The translations under genes and the position numbers were made by a program. Source: Pleodorina starrii (Eukaryota > Chlorophyta > Chlorophyceae > Chlamydomonadales > Volvocaceae). From it: 64,000 bases of DNA. The notes below the pieces were generated by a model, which worked only from the letters and a program-made list of their open reading frames with translations, did no database searches and was not told the DNA's origin. The DNA lies in assembly GCA_030267565.1 (NCBI GenBank), contig BRXU01000013.1, positions 281,001 through 345,000 on the forward strand, in the 5' to 3' direction. Of the stretch, positions 22,026-33,175 are shown one piece after another; position 1 is the stretch's first letter, and every line of letters begins with the position of its first letter.

Positions 22026-25000
22026 TTAGCCGCCCTGCTGATTCCCCCAGCGCCTCTCTAGCAACAGGTCAAGGAATGCAACCACCTCCTGCACCGTGCC
22101 CGCGAGGACGTTCTTGGCATAGCGCCTCTTCTTCGCGTACTGCGTCGTCGCCTCGTCGTCCGCGCACGCCGCCACCACCATCCGCCCCGGCCGCCGCAGG
22201 TGCATCAGCCGCGTCGCGTCCTTGAACACCACGTCCTCAGTCGAGGTGCTCTCCGCCGCGGCCTCCAGCTCCCGCAGCACCGCCGGCTGCTGGGGCTGCT
22301 GCGGGTCGGTGAGGACGATGGGGCTCCGGGCGCGGTCCAGCACGGCCACGTGCTCACACTGCCCGCAGCTCCGCACCTTGGCGATGTCAGCGGCGCGCAT
22401 GTGCAGCTGCCAGGGCTCGCCCCAGGTGACCGTGCCGGCAAACAGCTGGCCGGTCAGGCGCCTGAGCATCTCCGCCGGAGTCCTCAGGAAGCCCTGAGGC
22501 AGACGATGAGAGATGACAGAGAGAGCGGCGAGCAGCGCAAGGTGTGTGATGGCGTTAGATAATGGTGTCGGGTAGGATTGGGGCGGCTCGGCCCGTGGAT
22601 GCACGGGTCAGCAGAGACCGGGACCTTGCTAGGAGCAGGGCGGTGTGTGAAGCGACACGCCTGATCGTGCCAGACATCAAGCCGCGTTAGTTATGTTTGG
22701 CCCACGCACCGGGGCTGGGGCAACGGAAGGTGCCGAAGACCTCATGCTGAGATGTACATTTTTCGGTGGACCTGATGATCAACAAGACGACGCAAGCGAG
22801 CTCGTGACCGCAGTGGTTCAAGACGCTGGCACAGGTAACGCAGCGTTGTGTCGGCTCCAAAGCGGCCCGCCCGCCGAAACACGCACCATGACCCTCCCGC
22901 CTGCCAATCAAGCCATCGTGCCCCCGTCTCCCCCGCCAGCCAGGGAGACGCCCACCCACCTGCGCATCCAGCAGCACCACCACCCTCGCCGGGTAGAGCG
23001 GCTGGCAGTCACCTTCCGGCCTTCCGCCCTCGGAGTGCGCCAGGCGCAGCGCGGCCTCCAGGGTTGGCCGTACCCGCCCCTCCGCGCCGTCGACCTCGTC
23101 TCTGAGCTTTCGGGCGAGCAGCTGCAGGCCCACCACCAGCGACTCGGCTCTGTAGAGAGCGGGTGAGATGTACCGCGATCGGCGCAAGCGAGCAAGAGGC
23201 TTAGGCAGGCAACCCCCTGTCATGGCGTGCACATGGCCACCCGCTTGCAACGATGACGACAGCCACTACACGCTGTAAACCAATGCATGACAGCATGAGG
23301 CTCAGTGTGTAAACATCAACTGTCGCGCACCTGTACAGCTGGATTGGGTGCACCGCGATCGACTTGACGATCAGCGCCTTCGTGCTGGAGATGTCGTTGA
23401 CCATCGACTCGCTCAGCGCCAACACCTGCCGGTTGTAAGGCCGACAGAGCAGGCAGGCCCGCAGACAGCAGGTCAAATGCGCATGGGTTGGGTTACGGGC
23501 AGCAGGGGCATTGTGGCCAGGTGTATGCTTCCTGTGTGCGTAGTAGTTACCGTTACCGTAGCAGCGGCAAAAAAGCAACAGCAGTCAGCAGCCTTGCTGC
23601 ATGCTGTTTTTTTCGAAGTCTAAGAGGGCAGCAGTCAGCAGCCTTGTACTGCATGCTCCAAACCCAAGGGGCCATTCAGCGCTCCATCTATGGAACCGAA
23701 CCCAGTTGCACCGTCGTTGGCGGAAATCCGCGCTGTGCCTACTTTTTTGTTCCAGCCCCCAGAGGCTTACATCATGAAATGCACTGGCCTGGCATACATC
23801 GCTGCTGACCGGCCCTTTTCAATAGGCCACCGGCCCTTTTCAGTAGGCATGTTACAACACTATTCCAACCCCGTGTCAGTTGGCAGCCTGCAGCATCCAA
23901 AACACGACCTGATCCACGAGCGACAGCCACCTGGCGCACCTGAACGTTTTGGAAGTTGTCAGGCGCCGCGTTAGGGCCCCAGGCCGACCAGGAGAACCCA
24001 AGCTCCTGCGCCGTCTCGTGAAGGACCGCCTCCAGCCCCGGCGCCTCCGACACACTCGCCATCAGCCTCAACTGGCAGCCGCGCAGCGGCAATGTGGGAA
24101 TCATCTGCAACGAACGAAAGACGGACAGCATGCGGCGTAACATGGGCTGCAGGTGAGCTGGCTGGCCGACAGAAAAGGTAGGCATGTTCTCGATAGGGAT
24201 CCTCTCCCCCCTTACGTCATGAACTAATGATGCAGCCGTGGGCCAACCGAACGCCTGCCAACTCAACGAGAAACCTTACGCAATACTCGTCACACCAATT
24301 GAATGGGCCTCTGTAATGGCACAAACAAAGCACCACAGGTGTGTGGGCGGGCAGTCTAGTGCACAAGGAGCAAGACCCATCACCCCACCCCAATCTTCAG
24401 GTAATATCCCAGGTAACTGCGTTGCGTTCCCTCGCCCCGGGCCGTTCTAATTACCCCACCCAGTTGGAGCCTCGCTTACCTGCAGGTCTGACATGAGTTG
24501 CGGCAGCTGGGCCTGCAGCTCCCGGTACGGAATGCCCTCCCGTGTCAGCAAGGGCGCCTGGAGCACGGGCATGGAGACCTTCGCCCAGTTCCATGCGCTC
24601 ACGGCAGAACGCAACGCAGCTGTGGCAGGGCCCGGGCCACCACCATCACCATCACCACCACCAGCAGCAGCACCGGTCGCACATGGCCGGTGCTCGGGAA
24701 CAGCAACACTGCTATGCGGGACTGCTGCTGCTGCATCGTTTGGCAAGGCCTGCTCCTGCTGTGGTGGTGGCGGGTGAATGTCTGAGGTCTGCTCTGGTTC
24801 CTGCTGCAGCGGCTCCTGCTGCTGCAACACAGGCGGCGGAGCATCCAAATCGTAGCTGCAAGCGCCGTACTCCGCCACTAGGCTGCGCCAGTCCATTGCC
24901 TGAACAGGCGCTGCTACCTGCTCAGGAACACACGTCAAAGCACAGCCGAGGTCCGTGCACGGAGTGTACTGCACGAGGCTGCGCCAGTCCATTGGAATGG

Positions 25001-28000
25001 GTTCCCTGGCATCGTCTGTCTCACAGCCGCCGGATGCCACCACTGCTGCCGCCTCCTCCTCCTCCTCTTCCTCCTGATCAGCACCCACACTGCTTACCGC
25101 CGTCGCCGCACTGCTCTCGCTGCGCTCCTCCCGCCCACTTTCGCTGCCCATCCTGGCGGAGACCTCGGCGTCATGTGCACCAGCACTGCCACTGTCCGGC
25201 GAGTCCACATCCATCGGAACATCCTCCTCCGCCAGAACCGGCACCAACAGTCGCCAATGCAGCAGTGGCTGTCGTCCACCGTCCTCCTCCTTGTCGACCT
25301 TCACCTTCGCTGCCGGCTGGATGAGTGGCTCCTGCTGCCCAAGGTCTCGCCCGTGGTGGTGCTGCTGGCCCTGCGTGTCCCATCGCCGCTGCGGCTCTCC
25401 AGCGTCCTCGGCAGGGTTGTTGCTGGCAGCCATGGGAAGCACATCCACCGCGTCCCCAAGCCCGCACCCTGGCTCAGCAATGACACAGCCATAAGGGCTG
25501 CTGGTAGTGGAGCCGAACGTCTGCAGATGGCCACCGCTGCTACCATACACCGCCTGGCGACCCAGCAGGTGCTGCTGATCACGGTTCAGCTGGGACTTGT
25601 CTGCACTTGTGACGAGGCTGGCAGCGGCAGCCAGCTCTGCACCGGCACAAGCTGTTACAGGAGCCTGCTGTCGCTCCGCTACCACGCCGGCTGCCTCGAC
25701 TGACCACGTAAATGCAAGGCGGAAGGTGCTTTCGTTGCGGGCAGTGATAGCAGCGACGGGAGAGACGCAGAGAGGACGCTCCGAGCTGGGAGCCGCGTCT
25801 TCTGGTGAAACTGCTGCAGCCGCCGCGGCCGGCGGCTGCTCAGCTGCAGCCGGCGCTTCCACACCTGGCGAAACCACTGGCTCTGCTGCTGCCACAGTGT
25901 TGGCCGAAGGTGTGATGACGGCTGCTGCTCCAGCTGCTGCTGCCCCACACAGACGCATGCCTGAGTGAGTCCTGATAGATGCTGGCGGGCTGACGTCCAC
26001 ATCCATGTCCGTTCTCGTGTCCGGACCCGCTGCTGCTGCAGATGCAGGGGCCGGAGTCTGCCTGAGCACAGGTCCCGCTGCCACTGTTCCGACCGCCACT
26101 GCCCCTGACGAGGTTGGGGCATCCGACACGGCAGTCTTGACGTCACCTGCGGCTTTGCCAGCGTCGCCAGTGCTGCCGGCAGCGTTGCCCGGTGCTGCAC
26201 CTTTCTCACCATGCACCATGACAGCACCACTTGCACCCCCATGCACCTTGCTCATGCCACTCGTCGGAGCCGCGTTCGCCCCACCAGGCAGCACCATGCC
26301 ACCAGGCGGCGCCTCACCGGCCCAACCCGGCACCGTGTCAGCCGCCCCACCGCCGCCGCCGTCCGCCCTGCTGGCCTCAGCAGGTGGCTCCTTGCTGGCC
26401 GCACTGGGTGGAGCCTTGCCCGCCACGCAGGGCGGCACCTTGCCAACATCACCAGGCAGCACCCCAGCCTCGCCAGCACCACCAGGAGGCACGTTCTCGA
26501 CTTCAGCGGCAGCAGGCGACACACTGCCAGCCTCACTGAGCGGCACCTGAACGGCCGCCCCGGGAGCCACCTTGCCGGTGTCGCTGGGTGGAGCCTGACC
26601 AGCCTCGCGCTCACCGGGAGCCACCTGAGAGGTGTCACCGGGCGGAGCTTTGCCGGCCTCACCGAGCGGCACCTGCCCGGCGGTGCCAGCCTCCGCAGGC
26701 GGCGGGTTGCTGGTGTCGCTGGGTGGTGCCTTGGCGCCACTGAGGACCTCGCTGGCATCACCTGCCAGGCTGCTGTCATAGTCTCCGGCTTCAATGTCAT
26801 CATCACTGGCGTCGTCGGGCTCTCCATCAGCCTCCCCTCCCGAGTCATTCGGCTTCTTCTTGTTCTTGTTCTTCAGGGCGAGGCCCTCGCTGCGGCTGTC
26901 CTTCTCCCGCAGCGGCGCGCGGCCCGCAGCGTGGGCGCCCTCTTTCGCGCCCTCTTTGGTGCCCTCTTTGGTGCCTTCTTTCGCGCCCGCTTTGGCGCCC
27001 TCTTTGGCTCCCTCTTTCGCGCCCTCGTCGGCGCCCTCTTTTACGGCATACCAGGTCACCCGCCTCCTGGATGCTGGATCCTGCGGACGGAGATACCAAA
27101 CAAGCAGCAGCACAAGTCTGGTTCCCACGCAATCAGGACTTGCCCCATACAAATATATAGGCTTCCCTGTGAGGAGGGTCGGCAGCAGTGAGCTCATCAG
27201 GGCAGGTCGGCTGACTGTATATCTCACGTTGCAATTCGATGACAATGGACAGCAGTGAGTGGGTGTCACCCTCTTCTGGATCTACCAGTGCCCTCACATA
27301 CCCGCTCGGACGACTTCAGGATGCCCTTGATGCCTCTTTCAGCTGCTGGTGTTTTGTCCCACTTGCTCGACATGAGGTGGATCTGCAGCCGGCAGACACG
27401 CAGGCGTTGATACGTAGCAGCAACGAAGGCAGTCAGCAGCACGCAACAGGTCCCGCTGTCTCATGGTCTGACTTTCTTCATAGCAGCCACAAAATGCATC
27501 TCGTGCATGTACAGTGAGAAAAAGGGGGAAGCATGCTGAAGATATGCCCTAACCCGCCGTTTCGCGTCGCCACACTCGCTGGAAATGGTTCCCGTTCCGT
27601 CGCTCACTGCACGCAACAAGCACTCGAAGGACGAACATACGTAATATCTAGAAGGCAACTTACACACGCACCTGCTTCCGGCTGCCCGTGAGGCACAGCA
27701 GGGAGTTCTTGTCCACCCCCGTACCGACGTCATAGTCACGTACGAAGTACAGTCGAATTGGGCCGCCCACCCCGGAGGTGCTGCACGCCCCGCTGGCGTT
27801 CGATGGCAGCACGTGCAGGAGCCGCACGAGCACCGGGTCATGCGCGACCCTCTCCGGGTTGAGTGCGGGCAGCTCCAGCACCAGGAAGCGTTTTGTGTCC
27901 TTCAGATCACTGCACCACGCAAGCATGGGGGCGGGGACATGCAATATGTTGTGCACGTTCGTTGGACATGCTACGTATGAAACCTACCTTGGTACCTCGC

Positions 28001-31000
28001 TATGCCAGGAAAACGCATAGCACATGACCCCGTGTAAGTGACCCCACTGCGAGCAAGGCAGTGCTCATGGGTGGAGCTTACGAACTTGGGATGGTTCATA
28101 AGCTGCTAGTGAGTAAAGCTCCATCAGATTAGTTGTAAAGGAAGCAGATAGTGCGTGCATTAGAAAGTGCGGATAAGATCTCCGTCAGGCAGGTTTTGAT
28201 GGGAGGTGGACCGTGCATGCATCCGTCAGCAAGCATCAATCATGCAGGACCTCTTATCACACCCTCTCATCACACGTGCGCGCTCTCCGGACATCCAATC
28301 TTCAGTTTACTTGTGCTCATGCTCCTTGCCGTCCGTGTTATATGCCTGCGTGCCCTGCCATATACAGCACTAGCTAGGTTAGCCATGCCATGCTGCCCCT
28401 CGCTTTCTCCACCTACGCACGCACTTAAGCAGGTCCATGAATTTGCCGAATGCCTGGCCGATGACGCGCTGTGGGGACATGACCAGGCAGGCCGCACACG
28501 GGATGTGCTCCTGATAGAAACTGCCAAACGAAGAGCCAAGCAAGGGGACAACAACAGGAATGGAGAAGTAGTGTCAGAGGCGGGGATGGATCAGCTCCCC
28601 GGGCATCTATCTCCCGCCGAGATCTCACGGCATGTGGTACAGGATGGAAGGCCAGTACGTATATACATACAGGGAATGTTGCATGCCAGCAACGAACATG
28701 ATATGGCGGGTATACATGCTTGTATGATCACCGCATTACGTACGAGGCGGCAGCCACGTCAGCAGCAGTACACAAGATGGCATGCATGGCGATGTAAGAG
28801 TGTCTGTCAATCAAGGACGTGCGTGCTCGTGCTCAGGCCTCGTTAATGACATAACCCAGCGGGGTGGATCCAGCGGCATGGCATCTGAATGCTACACGTA
28901 CGTATGACTCAGGCAGAGAGCTTCATTGGCTCATAATGTGCATGAGCGTATGTATCGCTGTGAATTTTCGGCTTCGGCTGCTTACTAGGGAATCCTTAGG
29001 GTTGTAGAGTTTACAGGTGGGACGGATGTGTCCATAATGCCTTCACTCACTCGCGAGTCTCCACAATGGTGGGCGGCACCTGATCCGCCTGCATGAGCCG
29101 CCAGTTTAGGCTGCCTGCTGCCCCCTGTTCCTTCAGTACGTTGCGCAGCCATATAATGCTCGCATGTGGGCAGATGGACTGCATGGGCTGCATGACGAGC
29201 CTAACGGTCGTCTGTCGCTCCACCTGGCAACAGCATGCACACACAAAAGCGGCGGCAAGAGCAGGTGCAGCAGTTCACAACATGCGCTGCATGCAGGGGC
29301 AGATGGTGCAGAAGTAACCGCTGCTGACGAAGTCAATCTTCAAAGGCAGCCAATGGACTTTCTTGCTTGGATAAAATGGACGAATTCGGAGCTAGTGGCT
29401 TTCTTAGGGGGTATGACGACTGGGTGGGAGCTGGGGGGCGGGGCTTAGAGTGGATGGTCTGCGTCAGACGGAGTTAGCAGCCAGGCGCGGCGGGGCAGCC
29501 TTCCTTTGCAAGCAAGTAGTGCTAGCCCTACAGCCCCACTGACCCATGCACAGCCCATCCCCGAAATGAAGCCCCTCCCCCTCCTCACCTTCGGCATCCC
29601 CGTATCATCAACCTTCGGCATCCCCTTATCATCAAAGAACAGCGGCACATCGCACTCCCAGAAGTGGTCCACCTCCGCTGTTTTGTTGTCGGCCACCTCC
29701 GCTGAAGTGGCTCTCGCGGAGGGTACGCTGTTCAGGCTGTTAAGCGCACTGACCGGATGGGAGCCACTTGCCTGCAGAGGGAGCGCAGATGGCCCTGCTG
29801 CCGTGCTGCTAGGCCCTTTGCCCAAGACCTGCGTGCACGCACGCAAGGTTGCGGAGGCTCGCAAATCGTCACTAAAGGAGACTTACGTACGAGTGCAGCC
29901 ATACGGTATAAAATGTTTCCATGATGCGAAGGGCAGGCGGTTCTTGGGTAACAATCTACACCGCTGGATCTAGCTAGCCTGGTTGCCTGAGCACATCACT
30001 CCTATCCGGTCAGCATGCAAAGAGTCGCTGTCTTAGCGCATGCGTTCAGCGCAGGTTGCTGACAATTATGGGAAGGTATCAACGTAGCGAAGTCAAGCAA
30101 TTTGACTGCCACATTTGCAGCCAACCTTGATAGCAACATGCAGGCAGGTGCTACGCTACTACATACGGAGGCTGGGAAACACGTCCATGAGGGGGGCGAG
30201 GCTGGTAGCTGAGCGAGCGAGCACATGGCGACAGAGAAACCCCAATCTCATACGTATATACGCAAATGTCGATTACGCCAACTGCAAATTCCCACATTCC
30301 CTGCTGCTTCCCTACATATAAGCAACATTACAGCCTTACCTGGTTGATGTTGAAGGAGGCCCCCTGTGTCCTGGCCGCTGGCACTGAACCCGCCATCACG
30401 CGACCCCCACCGACCGCCGTTCTGAAGCCGGAGGGAGGGACGCCGACCGACGCCACACGTCTCGCCAATCCAATGCTGGCGCTATTCGCGCCGTTGAGGG
30501 TGGCCGGTAGCGGTGGCCGGCCGCTCCCAACCGCTGCCCCCTGCCCCGATATTGGCACCTGGCCAGATTTCCCGGCCGCCGCAGAGGCAGACGCTGCTGC
30601 CGCACTGTTGCTGTTGGCGGTTGTCAGGGCGATGGTGCCAGCCGGCCTGCCAACAGCCTGGTGCCGCGCAATGGGGCCGGCAGGTGCACCTTTCTGTGGC
30701 GGCGAGTTGAGGTCATCAAACGCCGAGAGCGCGGGATCCAGCGCTTTATCCGCTACCGACCCGCTAGCGCGTCCTGCAGCTGCCGCCACGGGCTGGTGCG
30801 CGCTGGCAGCGGCGGCTGCGCCTGTGCCCGTTCCGGCGGCGGCCGTGGCTGACTTCTTAATACGGCCCCGTTGTGGTACATCCGGTGGCGGCCTGTCAGT
30901 AAGCTGCGTGCAGCGACCGAAGTTCTTCAGCTGCCCTTTAAACTTTTCCGACAGGCCGCCGGGCTTGCCCGCACGGAGGCCCCCTCCTTGCACGGCAGTC

Positions 31001-31821
31001 CCTGTCCCAGCCGACGCCACCGGTTCAGCGATGGGCGCCGCTTTGCCTGCGCCTTGCAGCGACTGATGCTGGGGTTCTGCGGGCTGACCGCCTGCTGCTG
31101 GGCAGCTGCTGGCAGCTCGCCCCGATGCCGCCTTCGTTGACTTCATCCCAGCCTGGAGCTTTGGCCGTTTCGACGGCCGGCCATCCGCCTCGTCGTTGTC
31201 GCTGCCATCAGCATCCACTCCCGGCGCCGCCGCAGGGGCGGCGGCCGTCTGCTGGCCTGCAGACCCCGTGGTGCCCTGAGCGGCGATTGAGCCCGTGCCG
31301 GCGGCAGTGCTGCCGGCTGAACGAAGGGAGCCGCCGTTCGCCAAGCAGCCGTCCGACGAAGGCTGGGGCGGGCGCTGGCCCGCCACCGCCGCCGCTGGAG
31401 CAGCAGAGCAGGACTGTCGCACCGATCCCGTACCCATTCCGCTGCCGTTCTGGTCCAGCTGGCCCGATGCGGACTGACTGCGACCCAGTTCGGGCCGACC
31501 CACATCGCCGCCACCACGGCTGAGAACACTGCCATCCGCTCCCCCCGAACGGCCGAGCTGTGCCTCCGGCAGAGCGAAGACGCTGCCGGCTGGGCCTAAC
31601 CCGATACCCTCGTCGTATGGCACGGACGCTACGGCGGGCTTGGCTGCTGGCGGTTGATCAGCCGCTGCGCCAGCGGGTGCGGCCAGCTGCGGTTGCGGCG
31701 GGGTCGCCTGCGCGACAGGAGCCGCCTTTGCCCCACGCTGAGCGCCCCTTTTGCCGCCGGTGGCGCTAGCTCCAGCCGTCCGCTTCTTGCTGCTGGTGGA
31801 ACCTGTCTCCCGGAGTTTCAT
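22026..31821 (-). CDS. Unrecognised 1942-residue protein, eleven exons
   Basis: I do not recognise the family. Exons: 31821-30340, 29828-29589, 29223-29051, 28520-28425, 27909-27672, 27382-27302, 27080-24480, 24104-23940, 23425-23331, 23149-22960, 22493-22026; every junction keeps phase and has GT-AG ends. Residues 1-494 are Lys/Arg-, Ala- and Gln-rich with likely nuclear signals ('SSKKRTAG'). Residues about 575-785 look globular ('ICPHASIIWLRNVL', 'DFYQEHIPCAACLVMSPQR', 'KRFLVLELPALNPERV', 'IRLYFVRDYDVGTGVDKN'). Exon 7 opens with a 4-residue EGAK/EGTK repeat followed by a Lys-rich patch, then long Ala/Pro/acidic disorder holding MDWRSLV twice and a related 'HWRLLV'. The last about 300 residues are again globular ('MVNDISSTKALIVKSIAVH', 'LYPARVVVLLDAQ', 'TVQEVVAFLDLLLERR'). 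Nuclear scaffold or regulator is only a guess. The upstream neighbour is a small zinc-finger-like gene on the same strand. Confidence 0.7.
24412..24460. repeat. Dispersed 48-bp intronic repeat, copy 2
   Basis: Close match to 17774-17822, here about 20 bases inside intron 7 of the 1942-residue gene, after its donor. A shorter related copy is at 39744-39773. Confidence 0.85.
26935..27050 (-). repeat. 12-bp coding repeat (EGAK/EGTK)n
   Basis: A 12-base unit gives Glu-Gly-Ala-Lys or Glu-Gly-Thr-Lys about ten times at the start of exon 7 of the 1942-residue protein. Such charged repeats resemble LEA-like or disordered helical segments; function unknown. Confidence 0.8.
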
Positions 31822-32266
31822 CAATCGGGCCGATGACGATTATGGAAGTTGGTCAGCCAGGGGCATATATGAAGATATGTATGACACGGCCATCTGACTG
31901 GCTCTGATAGTAAGCCCCGCCCCCCTGGAACACTCAAACAGCCCCGCAGAAACAAGAGCGGCAAGGAACATGAACAGTCAGGAACATGAACAGCCAGGAA
32001 CAGGGCCATCCGAGGGAGGAACCCCCGCCCCGCCGGCGCACAACCGCCGTGCGTATGGCCTTCGGGCGAAACAGAAACCCGCGCAAGAGAGTGGTAGCCG
32101 CACTATCATCTTGATGGAATGTCGATGAGCTGCTATAACACAGGCCCAGGATGCGCCGGCCACGTGTACTACTGAAAACGCGCGCTTCTCCGAGCGCTTA
32201 CCGCTCACGCCAGCGGTGGTTCGCGAAACGGGACAGCATAGGACTCAGGGCCGGCATATCGGACTC
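31822..32266. other. Short intergenic region upstream of the 1942-residue gene
   Basis: About 445 bases between the zinc-finger-like gene's stop and the ATG at 31821. A stop in the same frame shortly upstream of the ATG, with no AG acceptor between them, supports that start. Presumed promoter and 5' UTR. Confidence 0.5.
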
Positions 32267-32681
32267 CTAATGCTCCTCCCAGAACGCACCTTGCGGGGAT
32301 AACAAAGTATGGAGCTCGCAGTGCAGGGGTGGGAAGGACGCCAGGTCCGCAGGCTGCGTGATAGGCACCTTAAAGCTGTCCAAGCAGAAGAGATGCCGCC
32401 CCAAGCCACAGCTGCAGCGGAACACAAGCAGGAACGCTTTACGCATCTCATGCCCTTTGGCAGCAGGGGAAAGTGCTTGCGGGCGTGCAGGGACATGTGA
32501 ACATCAATGGGTTCGGTAACTAGCGAAGGTAGATGTACATGTGAAGTACGCTGCGATGAATCGTGTATGTCGTCGCCTGGCCGCACCTGAAGCTGTTCTT
32601 GCAGGGCAGGAGCCAACCGATGGCGGCATCATATCCACAGACTTCGCAAATAACATCGTCCATCATGCCCGCATGGGACAT
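32267..32681 (-). CDS. Small zinc-finger-like protein, two exons
   Basis: About 79 residues from exons 32681-32587 and 32411-32267 (stop TAG), joined in phase through a GTGCGG donor and a GCTGCAG acceptor. The junction makes the motif C12-x2-C15-x11-C27-x5-C33-x4-H38-x2-C41 ('CEVCGYDAAIGWLLPC', 'SCGLGRHLFC'), then C-x2-H at about 63-66. This matches the first six ligands of RING/PHD-type cross-brace fingers; the last CxxC pair is replaced or missing. Neither exon alone shows the pattern, which supports the splice. A longer N-terminus is possible because the frame is open upstream to about 32774 and has AG acceptors. It lies head to head with EFL1, 495 bases apart. Function unknown; protein-protein or ubiquitin-related roles would be guesses. 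Confidence 0.55.
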
Positions 32682-33175
32682 GGACCAGCGCTCCGTGACT
32701 GCAGGCTGAACATTTACCAACATAAAACAAATTCTAGAACACACTGCTGCATACCGACCGCTGCGTGTATGCAAGGGGTAACATGAAAAGGTTTTAGCTT
32801 GGCCACATGCATCAGGGTTCAGACTTTAGGGGCGCAACTTGCCGTGGCGAAGACGGCTGTACACGGATACGGCAATGTTCCCGTCTACTTGATTTCATTT
32901 ACAGGCATCGAAGGAATATAACTTCCTATGCAAATCATCTTAGATACGCGCTACGAGACAATTCCTTCCCTATCAAATTCGCCGTTGTGTCCAATCGGTT
33001 TTGGGGTTGCTGACAGAAGCTGTGAACCTTTATGACGCCTGAATGTAGTATCCGTAAATAGTCGTCTAGGTCCGTCTATAATTCAGCACTTGGCTGGCGG
33101 TGGCAGCGGCAGGGCTGCGGCGCGGTCGGCGCGGGTTTCCGGTCGTTCGCCGTTCCTCACGCTTCAATTGGAGGA
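32682..33175. promoter_or_regulatory. Divergent promoter region, zinc-finger-like gene / EFL1
   Basis: 495 bases between two oppositely directed starts. It is AT-richer than its surroundings, with a TATAATT-like stretch near 33078, about 100 bases before the EFL1 ATG. Inference from position only. Confidence 0.4.

Noticed and set aside
26211..27191. 326-codon plus-strand frame and several others opposite 24480-27080
   Set aside because: Antisense shadows of the large disordered exon of the 1942-residue gene.
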